A DNA stretch of 64,000 bases, from positions 124,001-188,000 of the forward strand of contig NZ_AQHN01000013.1 of assembly GCF_000359745.1 (NCBI RefSeq), given 5' to 3'. This document shows positions 25,159 to 33,961 of the stretch, one piece after another. Below the pieces are notes generated by a model that saw only the letters and a program-made list of their open reading frames with translations, made no database searches and had not been told where the DNA came from. A program made the position numbers and the translations under genes. The stretch comes from Rhizobium freirei PRF 81. GTDB taxonomy: Bacteria; Pseudomonadota; Alphaproteobacteria; Rhizobiales; Rhizobiaceae. Positions within the stretch are counted from its first letter, which is position 1, and every line of letters begins with the position of its first letter.

Positions 25159-26637
25159 ATGCAGGATAAGATCGATCAGCTCCGGACGGCGTCCGTTTCC
25201 CCGCAATCGCTGTTCATTGGTGGCGCATGGCGGTCTCCGGCCACCGGCGCAGTCATGGATGTTATTTCGCCGATCGACGGAACCAGGTTGACCACCATCG
25301 CCGACGCCGGCGCGGAGGATGTCGATCTGGCCGTCAAGGCTGCGCGTCGTGCCTTCAAAAAGGGCAGCTGGTCGAACGCCGCTCCCGCCGAACGCAAGAA
25401 GGTGCTGCTGAAGCTCGCGGACTTGATCGAGAAGAACGCGCTCGAACTTGCCGTGCTCGGCGTGCGCGACAACGGCACGGAAATCTCGATGGCCCTGAAG
25501 GCCGAGCCGGGAAGTGCTGCCGGCACCTTCCGCTACTATGCCGAGGCGATCGACAAGGTCTATGGTGAGATCGCGCCGACCGCAACCAATGTGCTTGGTC
25601 TCGTTCATCGCGAGCCAATCGGCGTCGTTGCCGCCATCGTGCCATGGAATTTTCCGATGATGATCGGCGCCTGGAAAATCGCGCCGGCGCTTGCGGCCGG
25701 CAACTCCGTCGTGCTGAAGCCGGCTGAAGGCGCGTCCTTGACGCTGCTGCGGCTTGCCGAGCTTTGCGCGGAGGCCGGATTGCCCGAAGGGGTCTTCAAT
25801 GTCGTCACCGGCCGCGGTGCCGTCAGCGGCGAAGCTTTGGGCCTGCACATGGATGTCGATGTCCTCGCCTTTACCGGCTCCGGTCCCGTCGGGCGGCGGC
25901 TTTTGGAATATTCCGCGCGCTCGAACCTGAAGCGCGTCTATCTCGAACTCGGCGGCAAGTCCCCGAACATCGTCTTTGCCGATGCGCCGGATCTGGATCA
26001 GGCCGCGAAAGTCTCGGCCTACGGGATATTCCGTAATTCCGGTCAGGTTTGCGTCGCCGGCTCTCGCCTGCTCGTGGAGAAGTCGATTCACGAAGCTTTT
26101 TCCGAAAAAGTCGCGCGTATCGCCGATGCGATGACGGTCGGCGATCCCCTGCAACTGTCGACGGAAGCAGGCGCGATCTCCAGCGAGATACAGCTGAAGA
26201 AGGATCTTAGCTATGTCGCGCAGGCCCTGTCCGAAGGTGCTTCCCTGCGCACCGGCGGTTCACGGGTCTTGGAAGAAACGGGCGGCTATTACATGCGGCC
26301 GGCCGTGTTCGATGTCACGCCGTCGATGACCCTGGCGCGCGAAGAGGTATTCGGACCGATCCTGTCGATCATTCCGTTCGAGACCGAGGCGGAAGCCCTG
26401 CAGATCGCCAATGCCACCGAATACGGTCTTGCCTCTGCCGTCTGGACATCGAACCTGTCGCGCGCCCATCGGATGGTGCGCGGGATCCAGGCGGGCGTCG
26501 TGCATGTCAACACCTATGGCGGCGCCGACAACAGCGTGCCGCTGGGTGGGGTCAAGCAGTCCGGCAACGGCCATGACAAGTCGCTGCATGCGCTCGATAA
26601 ATATGTCGATCTGAAAACGGCATGGATCCAGCTCTGA
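25159..26637 (+). CDS. NAD-dependent aldehyde dehydrogenase (PuuC-like)
   Basis: Aldehyde dehydrogenase of 492 aa. Catalytic Cys298 (NSGQVCVAGSRL) and Glu263 (YLELGGKSPN), cofactor loop VPWNFPMMIG, C-terminal GVKQSGNGHDKSLHALDKY typical of gamma-glutamyl-aminobutyraldehyde and betaine aldehyde-type enzymes, with the SGxGxDxSxHA(L/M)xxY ending of PuuC. It would oxidise the aldehyde made by the aminotransferase or the phospho-lyase of the island. Start preceded by a GAGA-rich site 15 bases after the terminator. Substrate not determinable. Confidence 0.93.
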   Translation: MQDKIDQLRTASVSPQSLFIGGAWRSPATGAVMDVISPIDGTRLTTIADAGAEDVDLAVKAARRAFKKGSWSNAAPAERKKVLLKLADLIEKNALELAVLGVRDNGTEISMALKAEPGSAAGTFRYYAEAIDKVYGEIAPTATNVLGLVHREPIGVVAAIVPWNFPMMIGAWKIAPALAAGNSVVLKPAEGASLTLLRLAELCAEAGLPEGVFNVVTGRGAVSGEALGLHMDVDVLAFTGSGPVGRRLLEYSARSNLKRVYLELGGKSPNIVFADAPDLDQAAKVSAYGIFRNSGQVCVAGSRLLVEKSIHEAFSEKVARIADAMTVGDPLQLSTEAGAISSEIQLKKDLSYVAQALSEGASLRTGGSRVLEETGGYYMRPAVFDVTPSMTLAREEVFGPILSIIPFETEAEALQIANATEYGLASAVWTSNLSRAHRMVRGIQAGVVHVNTYGGADNSVPLGGVKQSGNGHDKSLHALDKYVDLKTAWIQL

Positions 26638-26659
26638 GGCGGTAATCCCCAGCGAAAGA

Positions 26660-26679
26660 CCGGCGCGAAAGTGCGCCGG
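26660..26679 (+). terminator. hairpin after the aldehyde dehydrogenase gene
   Basis: CCGGCGC and GCGCCGG, 7-bp perfect stem with a 6-base loop, 23 bases after the stop; no T run. Terminator-like only. Confidence 0.45.
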
Positions 26680-26825
26680 CTGCCAACGTCTCGGACCATA
26701 TGCTTCGCGAGCGATCGATATGGCGCGGGCGGAATCCGGATGGTACTCGTACAGGCAGCAATGGCGCCAATGTATTTAACGTGTGAACTATATTGACAAA
26801 CGCCGAGCCCTGCATCACTCTCAAT

Positions 26826-26846
26826 ATTTGAATAAATGGTTCAAAT
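26826..26846. promoter_or_regulatory. palindromic operator, copy 2 (ATTTGAA-N7-TTCAAAT)
   Basis: Perfect inverted repeat with 7-base spacer TAAATGG, followed by AATGAA as in copy 1. Upstream in the same order as copy 1: TTAACGTGTGAA (from 26777), then TTGACA (26793-26798) at exactly the same 12-base distance. It lies 25 bases before the amidohydrolase start, so binding here would cover the transcription or translation start region. Confidence 0.6.
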
Positions 26847-26870
26847 AATGAATCTAAGCGGGAACTGAAT

Positions 26871-28532
26871 ATGATTGCTTCGCTCGGCTTTGCCGACCTC
26901 ATTCTCATGAACGGACGAATCTATACTGTGGAGCCGAGCCAGCCCTGGGCCGAGGCTCTCGCCATCAAGGACGGCTGCATCCTCGCCGTCGGCAATCGGG
27001 CTGAAATCGAAGCGCTGAAGGGGCCGGAAACGCGGGTCGTCGACCTCGCCGGCAAGATGGCGATGCCCGGTTTCATCGACGTCCACAATCACATCATGAT
27101 GGGCGGACAGGCCGAGCTGTTCGAAACGCAGATTCCCGCCGGCGCTTCGATCGAAGTGATCTGCGCCCATGTGCGCAAGCAGGCCGAGAGTACACCGCAC
27201 GGGCAGTGGATCGTCGCCAATCAATGGGGCGCCGATATGATTACGGCGATCAACAGCGAGGCTTCGCTCAAGAAGCTGGATGAGGCGAGCCTCGGGCATC
27301 CCGTTCTTCTGCGCGACGAGACCATGCACAACCGCTGGATCAACAGCGAGGCGATGCGGCTTGCCGGCATTTCAAACAATCAGCCCGATCCGCCGCAAGG
27401 CTCCTTTGGTCGCGATCCCGTTACCGGCAGACTGACCGGCCTATTGGTCGAATCCGCCGCCGGTATCGTCGAGCGGACCGCGGCCGAGGCCTTCACCGAG
27501 GAAATGGGCGAGGCTGCCGTGGCCCGCGCCATTGAGATCGTCAACTCATACGGCGTGACCGCCTTCCAGGATGCGGCTTCGGTGCTGCCGATCCTCAAGG
27601 CGCTCAAGAATCTGGATGTGAAGGGCAAGCTCACCGCATGGGCGGTCACCTCGCTGCCGCTGATCGAGCCGAGCTTCATGTTCGGCCTCTCGGGCGACGG
27701 CCTGCTGGCGTTGCGCGACGAATATCGCACCGAACATGTGAAACCGAATTTCACGAAGATCTTTCTGGATGGCGTTCCCGGCGCGCGCACGGCGGCTTTC
27801 CATGACGCCTATGTCGCGGATGCCGCGCATCCGCACGGCTATCGCGGCGAAGTGCTGGTCAACTATCCCGATCTCGTCCGCCATATCGACAAATCCGAAA
27901 AGCTGGGCATGGGGCTGAAGATCCATTGCGCGGGGGACTACTCCGTGACCGAGATGCTCGATGCGGTCGAAGCCGTCCGGCACTTCAACGGCCCGACGGA
28001 TATCAAGCATCACATCGCGCATGCGAGCTATCTGCGTGACGAGGATCTCGGCCGCTTCGCGACGCTTGGCGTTGTCGCCGATCTCTGCCCGATGATCTGG
28101 TATCCGACCACATTCCTCGAAGGCCATAAGCAGGTGATGGGCGAGGAACGGGCAACGCGCTTCTGGCCGATCGCAAGCATGAAGGCCACCAACGCATTGC
28201 TGGCAGGCGGTTCCGATTGGCCCGTCATCCCGATCCCGGATCCCTGGAACGGTATCGAAGGCATGGTGACGCGGCAGAACCCATCCGGCGCATTCCCGGG
28301 TGTTTCGCTATGGGCTGAGCAAGCGATCGACCTTGCGTCGGCAATCGAGATCTACACGCTCAATTCGGCAAAGGCGATGCGGCTGGATGGGGAAACCGGC
28401 TCACTTGTCGCCGGCAAGTCCGCCGACATCATCGTGCTGGACCAAAATGTCTTCGAAGTGCCGGCCGATCAGATAGCCGACACCAAGGTGCTGACCACGT
28501 ACTTCGCGGGTGAGCCCGTCTACCAGCGCTAG
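26871..28532 (+). CDS. metal-dependent amidohydrolase (YtcJ-like, amidohydrolase family 3)
   Basis: Cytoplasmic hydrolase of 553 aa. Metal-binding HNH at His72/His74 (FIDVHNHI), later His residues in GLKIHCAGDYS and HHIAHASYLRDEDL, and catalytic Asp in AGGSDWPVIP. C-terminal composite-barrel strand GSLVAGKSADIIVLDQN is the family mark. No signal peptide. Members hydrolyse amides, N-acyl or formyl groups. It leads the second ABC transporter set and is preceded by the palindromic operator, suggesting that an imported amide or N-acyl compound is hydrolysed to feed the aminotransferase and kinase steps (inference). Confidence 0.92.
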   Translation: MIASLGFADLILMNGRIYTVEPSQPWAEALAIKDGCILAVGNRAEIEALKGPETRVVDLAGKMAMPGFIDVHNHIMMGGQAELFETQIPAGASIEVICAHVRKQAESTPHGQWIVANQWGADMITAINSEASLKKLDEASLGHPVLLRDETMHNRWINSEAMRLAGISNNQPDPPQGSFGRDPVTGRLTGLLVESAAGIVERTAAEAFTEEMGEAAVARAIEIVNSYGVTAFQDAASVLPILKALKNLDVKGKLTAWAVTSLPLIEPSFMFGLSGDGLLALRDEYRTEHVKPNFTKIFLDGVPGARTAAFHDAYVADAAHPHGYRGEVLVNYPDLVRHIDKSEKLGMGLKIHCAGDYSVTEMLDAVEAVRHFNGPTDIKHHIAHASYLRDEDLGRFATLGVVADLCPMIWYPTTFLEGHKQVMGEERATRFWPIASMKATNALLAGGSDWPVIPIPDPWNGIEGMVTRQNPSGAFPGVSLWAEQAIDLASAIEIYTLNSAKAMRLDGETGSLVAGKSADIIVLDQNVFEVPADQIADTKVLTTYFAGEPVYQR

Positions 28533-28585
28533 CTGGCGCGGCGAAGAGGAAACGCCGCAAAACATAAAGAGGGAAAGGGAAGAGA

Positions 28586-29767
28586 ATGAAATTGACATCA
28601 GCATGCATCGCTTTCGGGCTGGCTGTTGCCGGTCTAGCATTTACCGGTTCGTCCGCCTTTGCCGCAGGGCCGACCTGCAAGAGCGGGCCGATCAAGATCG
28701 GCGCCGTCTCGACCGTCACCGGCGTCGTCGATTTTTCCGATGCGCCGAAGGCCACCAAGGCCGTCTTCGAGCAGTTGAACGATGCCGGCGGCATCAACGG
28801 CTGCAAGGTGGCCTATTCGCTGGCCGACGACAAGGGCGACCCGCAGGTGGCGGCCCAGGCGGCACGCGACCTGATCGACAACAAGGGCGTCGTGGCTCTT
28901 ACAGGTGGTGCAAGCCTGCTCGACTGCGCCGTCAATGCCGGCACCTACAACCGCAACGATGTGCTCGCGGTTCAGGGCGTCGGCGTCGACCCGCTCTGCT
29001 TCAATGCGCCGAGCATTTCGCCCGTCAATGTCGGCCCCTTCACGCTGACCACGGTCATGCTTGACTATGCGACAAAGAACCTCGGAGCGAAGAAGGTTTG
29101 CGCCTTCTTCCTGATCCTCGGTGGTACTCAGGAAGCCTACGGCAACGCGGTTGCAGCCTGGCAGAAGCTGAGCGGCAACAAGGTCGGCCTCGTCGACATG
29201 ACCCTGCCGCCGCAGGGCGATCTCACGCCTTACGTCATCAAGGCGCGCGACGCCGGCTGCGATGCCGTGCTCACCAATCAGGTCGAGCCGGGTGTGGTGC
29301 AATGGGTGAAGACTGCGGATGCGCAGAAGATCTCGGGTATCAACTGGCTGTTCCTCGCACCCGGTTACACCGAGGGCGTTGCCAAGGCATTGGCTGATAG
29401 CAAGCAGCCCGTCTACGTCGGCACGGAATGGGAGCCCTATACCGAAAACACCGCTGCCAACGCCGACTGGGCCAAGACCATGGACAAAGCTGGCCTTGCA
29501 AAGACCGCCTTCTCGCAGGGTGGCTATCTCGCCGCCAAGGTGATGATCGACACGATCTCGGGCATCGACGGCGAAGTGACGCGGGAATCCGTGACCTCGG
29601 CGCTGAAGGCAGGCAAGGAAATGCAATATTCGCTCGCCGGCAGCCCCTATGTCTTCGGCGACGCCAGGGCTCACTCGCCGATGAAGGCGACCAAAGTCAT
29701 GCAGCTTGTCGATGGCAAGTGGACCGTCAAGACGCCGGATTGGTACACGCTGGCGAAGGCCAAGTAA
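28586..29767 (+). CDS. ABC transporter substrate-binding protein (branched-chain amino acid type)
   Basis: Periplasmic binding protein of 393 aa. Sec signal peptide MKLTSACIAFGLAVAGLAF then cleavage near SAFA-AGPT. Mature part starts with IKIGAVSTVTGVVDF and contains ADDKGDPQVAAQAARDLIDNKGV, a typical type-I PBP pattern. AAAGGGAAGAG site before the ATG. Related to but clearly different from the first binding protein at 1.4 kb (both have the unusual SxxxDCAVN/ECGAN segment after the ligand-binding turn, with a paired cysteine). Ligand unknown; genomic context suggests an amine or amide. Confidence 0.92.
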   Translation: MKLTSACIAFGLAVAGLAFTGSSAFAAGPTCKSGPIKIGAVSTVTGVVDFSDAPKATKAVFEQLNDAGGINGCKVAYSLADDKGDPQVAAQAARDLIDNKGVVALTGGASLLDCAVNAGTYNRNDVLAVQGVGVDPLCFNAPSISPVNVGPFTLTTVMLDYATKNLGAKKVCAFFLILGGTQEAYGNAVAAWQKLSGNKVGLVDMTLPPQGDLTPYVIKARDAGCDAVLTNQVEPGVVQWVKTADAQKISGINWLFLAPGYTEGVAKALADSKQPVYVGTEWEPYTENTAANADWAKTMDKAGLAKTAFSQGGYLAAKVMIDTISGIDGEVTRESVTSALKAGKEMQYSLAGSPYVFGDARAHSPMKATKVMQLVDGKWTVKTPDWYTLAKAK

Positions 29768-29780
29768 GACGGCCGAGCGC

Positions 29781-29809
29781 CCAGCCCTGCCCAAGGCGGG
29801 TGGGGCTGG
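29781..29809 (+). terminator. intra-operon hairpin after the second substrate-binding gene
   Basis: CCAGCCC pairs with GGGGCTGG and the inner GCCC with GGGT/GCGGG, giving a GC-rich imperfect stem about 14 bases after the stop. No T run. It matches the position of the hairpin at 2660-2689 in the first ABC operon. Confidence 0.5.
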
Positions 29810-29873
29810 ATATTGTGTCGTCACGATGATCTGATCTGGTGAGGCATCATCTGCCCGCCTCCGGAGTTTCCGA

Positions 29874-30743
29874 ATGAACGCTCTCTTCACAGCCGCCGTG
29901 GCTGGTCTTTCTGCAGGCGGAGCCTATGCCATCCTCGGCGTCTGCGCGATCTTCACCTATCGCCTGGTGGCCGTGGTGAATTTTACCGGTGCTGCCATAG
30001 GCGCCGCGGGCACTTTTATCATGGTCGCATTCTACGGGGCCGGCGTGCCGCTATTTCCGGCAGCCCTGTTGGGGATCGCCGCCGGCGCACTGGGCGGCGT
30101 CCTGATCGGTCTCGTCATGACAACCTGGTTTGCCAACACCAACGCATCGACCAAGGCGGCGGTAACAGCAGCTCTTCTGGTCGGCATCATTGCCATCGGC
30201 CTGCGCCTCACCGGCGGCCAGCATCCGCATTATTTCCCCGAGCTGATCCCCGGATCGGCATTTCGTCTGGCCGGTGTCGAAGTCACCTGTGCGGCTGTCA
30301 CGACATTGCTTCTCTCTGTGGTCTTCACCGTGCTCACGGAGCAGTTCCTTGCACGCACGCGGATAGGGCTGCAATTGCGAGCCCTGTCGCAGCGGCCGAT
30401 GGCAGCAGAACTGATCGGCATTCGTGTAAGATTGCTGGCGCTCGGCGTCTGGGCCGTGACCGGTGGCGTGACTTCTTTCGCGCTGATGATCATCGCGCCG
30501 CTGCGCTCCCCCGATTTCGCGTCGCTGAGCCTCCTCGTCGTGCCTGCTCTGGCTGCTGCGTTGATCGGTGCATTTGCCAGTTTCCGCGCTGCCCTTCTGG
30601 GCGGCCTGACGATCGGTATATTGGAGGGTGCCGTCAGCACCATCGATCTCGTCAGCCAGTATCGCAGCACGGTTCCATTCATCGTCATTCTTGCCGTCCT
30701 CCTGTGGTCGCAAAGAGGAGCCCGCTGGGATGAAGCACGCTAG
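29874..30743 (+). CDS. branched-chain-type ABC permease (LivH-like)
   Basis: Hydrophobic permease of 289 aa with about eight membrane segments: MNALFTAAVAGLSAGGAYAI at the start, AVVNFTGAAIGAAGTF (LivH Asn-Phe-(A/T)-G motif), and the cytoplasmic EAA-like loop RTRIGLQLRALSQRPMAAELIGIRV. CGGAG ribosome site. Its last 14 bases overlap the start of the fused permease-ATPase gene, indicating coupled translation. Confidence 0.92.
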   Translation: MNALFTAAVAGLSAGGAYAILGVCAIFTYRLVAVVNFTGAAIGAAGTFIMVAFYGAGVPLFPAALLGIAAGALGGVLIGLVMTTWFANTNASTKAAVTAALLVGIIAIGLRLTGGQHPHYFPELIPGSAFRLAGVEVTCAAVTTLLLSVVFTVLTEQFLARTRIGLQLRALSQRPMAAELIGIRVRLLALGVWAVTGGVTSFALMIIAPLRSPDFASLSLLVVPALAAALIGAFASFRAALLGGLTIGILEGAVSTIDLVSQYRSTVPFIVILAVLLWSQRGARWDEAR

Positions 30744-32445
30744 TTTCCGCGCCGCCGCCGTCACGGCCCTATCGCTTGCCGCAGTCGGCGCAATCATTCT
30801 TTTGCTGTTGCCCAAATACTGGGTGTTTCTGCTCACGGCCGTCTTCATCACCGGCATTGCCCTGCAAAGCCTTGGTCTCGTCGCCGGCCGAACGGGCATG
30901 ATCTCGCTCTGCCAGATGTCCTTTGCCGGCGTCGGCGCCTGGGTCACGGGATACCTGAACGTCATCGAAGCACCCGGCGGCCTCGTCGTCTGGATGATCG
31001 TCGGCGGTCTTGCGGCGGTGCCGGTCGGCATCGCCATCGGCCTGCCGGCGCTGCGTCTGCGCGGCATCAACCTGGCGATCGTCACGCTCGGCTTTGCTGC
31101 TGCCTTCGACACGGTGCTGGCGACGATCACCTTTCCCGGTCAAACGACCTTTACGCAGGTCGTGCGCCCGGAGCTTTTCGAGAGTGACCGCAGCTTCTTC
31201 CTCTTCGTGCTTCTGACCTACGGCGTCATTGCCGTTGGCCTCGAATTTGTCAGCCGTTCGCGGCTTGGGGCTTCCTGGCTTGCGGTGCGGCATTCGGAGC
31301 GGGCAGCGGCGGCTCATGGCGTTTCGATACCGCGCGCCAAGCTCAGCGCCTTCGCCATCAGCGCCTTCATTTCCGGCGTGTCGGGCGGACTGCTCGCCGG
31401 TTATCTCGGAACGCTGGTTTCTGAGAATTTTTCGATGATGCAGTCGCTGGCGCTCTTTGCCGTGGCGACCATGGTCGGCGCGCATTTCACGCTCGGCGCC
31501 GTCATCGGCGGCATATTGATCACGCTGTTTCCGGAACTGTTGCGCAGGCTCAATCTGCCGCAGGATGTCGGCAATGTCTTCTTTGCAATCGGTGCCGTGC
31601 ATGCGCTTTCGTCTGGCGAAACGATCAGCGAGACATGGATGCGGCTCGGGCGCAAGCTGTTGCCTGGAAACAGGAAAGCTTCCGTTCATCGCGAAGCCGG
31701 CCGCTTGCCGGCCACCGCGACGCATGAACCGGGATTGGCGCTCGAGGTCAGCGATCTGACGGTTCGCTACGGTGCCGTGGTCGCGCTCGACAAGGTCAAT
31801 CTCAAGGTGCCCGCGCGCACGGTTGTCGGCCTTGTCGGGCCGAACGGCGCCGGCAAATCGACCATGGTCGATGCGATCGCCGGATTTTTGGCCCGCTATG
31901 ACGGCTCGGTGAAGCTCAACGACAAGCCTCTCGAAGGCCTCTCCGCGACGAGCCGGGCTCGATTGGGCATCCGCCGCACCTGGCAGACGACCCGTATTGC
32001 GCCGGAGCTCAGCGTCGGAGGCTATGTGCGGCTCGCCGCCGGCGCCATCGGCGATGACGAACTTTCCGCCGTTTTGCAATGGTTCGATTGCCCGCCCGCC
32101 GATACGCCGATTGCATCGATCGATGCGGGAACACGGCGCTTGCTCGACGTCGCTGGTGTCGTGGCGTCGCGGCCGCCCGTGATCCTTCTCGACGAGCCTG
32201 CCGCCGGCCAATCCTACGCCGATGCGGTCAAGCTCGGCGAACGCATCGCCGCTATCCCCGAGACCTTCGGCAGTGCCGTGCTTCTGATCGAGCACGATAT
32301 GGACCTCGTGCGGCGGGCCTGTTCGGCGATCATGGTGTTCGATTTCGGACGCGTGATCGCCAACGGCGCCCCGCAAAGCGTGCTTGCCATGCCGATCGTC
32401 CAGAAAGCCTATATGGGCATTGAACTTGAAGAGGCAGCCGAATGA
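30730..32445 (+). CDS. fused LivM-type permease and LivG-type ATPase
   Basis: A 571-aa fusion. Residues 1 to about 320 are a LivM-like membrane domain (GRTGMISLCQMSFAGVGAWV, LPALRLRGINLAIVTLGFA). From about residue 336 an ATPase domain follows: Walker A GPNGAGKST, Q-loop TWQTTRI, Walker B VILLDEPAAGQ, switch LIEHDMDLVRR. The signature position reads SIDAGTRRLLDVA, lacking LSGGQ, as in the separate LivG-like ATPase of the first operon. The start at 30730 overlaps the LivH-like gene; the downstream LivF-like gene overlaps by ATGA. LivM-LivG fusions are known in proteobacteria. Confidence 0.92.
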   Translation: MKHASFRAAAVTALSLAAVGAIILLLLPKYWVFLLTAVFITGIALQSLGLVAGRTGMISLCQMSFAGVGAWVTGYLNVIEAPGGLVVWMIVGGLAAVPVGIAIGLPALRLRGINLAIVTLGFAAAFDTVLATITFPGQTTFTQVVRPELFESDRSFFLFVLLTYGVIAVGLEFVSRSRLGASWLAVRHSERAAAAHGVSIPRAKLSAFAISAFISGVSGGLLAGYLGTLVSENFSMMQSLALFAVATMVGAHFTLGAVIGGILITLFPELLRRLNLPQDVGNVFFAIGAVHALSSGETISETWMRLGRKLLPGNRKASVHREAGRLPATATHEPGLALEVSDLTVRYGAVVALDKVNLKVPARTVVGLVGPNGAGKSTMVDAIAGFLARYDGSVKLNDKPLEGLSATSRARLGIRRTWQTTRIAPELSVGGYVRLAAGAIGDDELSAVLQWFDCPPADTPIASIDAGTRRLLDVAGVVASRPPVILLDEPAAGQSYADAVKLGERIAAIPETFGSAVLLIEHDMDLVRRACSAIMVFDFGRVIANGAPQSVLAMPIVQKAYMGIELEEAAE

Positions 32446-33143
32446 CCGCACTGTCCGTCAACGGCCTCGTCGTCAACCGGTCCGGCATTCCCGTCGTTCG
32501 AGGTGTGGATCTCTCTGTGTCGAGCGGCGAGATCAGCGTGCTGCTCGGCTCGAACGGCGCGGGCAAGACGACGCTGCTCGAAAGCCTGTCGGGCATCATC
32601 CCTGCCGCAGCCGGCTCAGTGAGGATGGATGGTGTGGAGCTTCTGAAGCTGCGGGCCGGCCTGCGCGCCCGTGCCGGCATCAGCCACGTCGAACAGGGGC
32701 GAACCGTCTTTCCGGAGATGACCACGGAGGAAAATCTCAAGGTCGCGCTCGATCCTGCTGCCGATCTCAGCGAGGCTTACGATCTCTTCCCGGAGCTGCG
32801 TCAGCGCCGCGATATCAAGGCCGGCATGTTGTCCGGCGGCGAGCAACAGATGGTCGTCATTGCCCGTTCGCTGCTGACCCGTCCGAAGGTGATCATGATC
32901 GACGAAATGTCCTCCGGTCTCGCGCCGGTCATCGTCAGTCGCCTGATGCGCGCCGTCAGGCAACTGGCCGATGCCGGTATGGCCGTCATTCTCGTCGAAC
33001 AATTCGCAGCACTTGCGCTTGCAATCGGCGACCGCGCCTATGTCCTGCGCCGAGGGGCCATCGTCTATGACGGCGATTGCGCGACGCTCGCCGGCGATCC
33101 CGCGCATCTGCATCGTCTCTATCTCGGAGATGCAGCGGCCTGA
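32442..33143 (+). CDS. ABC transporter ATPase (LivF-like)
   Basis: Partner ATPase, 233 aa. Walker A GSNGAGKTT, LivF-type HVEQGRTVFPEMTTEEN, canonical signature MLSGGEQQM, Walker B VIMIDEMSSGLAP, and LVEQFAALALAIGDRAYVL. Start overlaps the preceding stop (ATGA). Last gene of the second transporter operon; the next gene is convergent and 27 bases away with no clear terminator hairpin visible. Confidence 0.93.
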   Translation: MTALSVNGLVVNRSGIPVVRGVDLSVSSGEISVLLGSNGAGKTTLLESLSGIIPAAAGSVRMDGVELLKLRAGLRARAGISHVEQGRTVFPEMTTEENLKVALDPAADLSEAYDLFPELRQRRDIKAGMLSGGEQQMVVIARSLLTRPKVIMIDEMSSGLAPVIVSRLMRAVRQLADAGMAVILVEQFAALALAIGDRAYVLRRGAIVYDGDCATLAGDPAHLHRLYLGDAAA

Positions 33144-33170
33144 TCGCTGGAGCTGCCTGTCTCGTGACCG

Positions 33171-33821
33171 TCAGTTCCTGGTGCCGTCCGCAGCGGCAAA
33201 GTGTGCCAATTGGTCGGCGTGTGCCTTGCCGAAGCACGGCCGGGCAAGAGCGCGCCCAACATAGTTGCGGCAGGCTGGATATTCCGCCAGTCCGTCGAAC
33301 CGGTCAACGAGACGGAGCACGTCCGCCATGAGAATATCGGCAACCGAGAAGGTGCCGGCCAGCCATTCGCGCGCAGCCAAGACCGGCTCCATACGCTGGA
33401 GCCGGGCGGTGAGAAATTGCTGCAACCGGTTCCAGGCCGGCGTATCATCGGTGTTGCCGGAGAACATCATGATCGACCAGGGCAGGCTTGCCATCTCGAC
33501 CGAATTGAGCGCAGCAAACAACCACTCCAGCGCTTTGCTGCGGCCATGGGGATCGGCGGGCATCAGCGCATCGCTGCGCTCCCCGAGGTAGAGCAGGATC
33601 GCGCCGCTCTCGAAGATCGAGATGTCGCCGTCGGTCAGCCACGGCACCTGGCCGAAGGGCTGGTGCGCGAAATGCTCGGCATCCCGATCGCGAAACGGTA
33701 CGCCCCTGACGCGATAGGGAAGTCCGGCCTCTTCCAACGCCCAACGCACGCGCAGATCGCGAACATATCCCCGGGGTTTCTCGGGAACCCAATCGAAAGT
33801 ATTCAAAACCAGATCGCTCAT
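33171..33821 (-). CDS. glutathione S-transferase family protein
   Basis: GST-fold protein of 216 aa: thioredoxin-like N-terminal domain with QPFGQVPWLTDGDISIFESGAILLYLGER (cis-Pro and the Glu-Ser glutathione-binding pair), then an all-helical C-terminal domain. The start at 33821 is chosen because GGAGGTG lies just before it; an ATG four codons earlier contains that site. It lies beside hpaC, on the same strand, after a 140-base gap. It could detoxify quinones formed from catechols, which is a guess from position. Confidence 0.88.
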   Translation of the reverse strand: MSDLVLNTFDWVPEKPRGYVRDLRVRWALEEAGLPYRVRGVPFRDRDAEHFAHQPFGQVPWLTDGDISIFESGAILLYLGERSDALMPADPHGRSKALEWLFAALNSVEMASLPWSIMMFSGNTDDTPAWNRLQQFLTARLQRMEPVLAAREWLAGTFSVADILMADVLRLVDRFDGLAEYPACRNYVGRALARPCFGKAHADQLAHFAAADGTRN

Positions 33822-33961
33822 CGGCACCTCCATCCCTTGGGGCCGAGCTTACCAGTTTTCGGAGGTTGCCGAAAGGAAAGCAGGCCGTCGCTAGGGGGAG
33901 ATGCCCGACCCGCATCGCCGTCGTCGGGCATCATCTGCATGTTTGCGACGCATCCCGGCGT

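Noticed and set aside
30769..32451. 560-codon open frame on the - strand
   Set aside because: Antisense to the fused permease-ATPase gene, which has Walker motifs and clear membrane segments.
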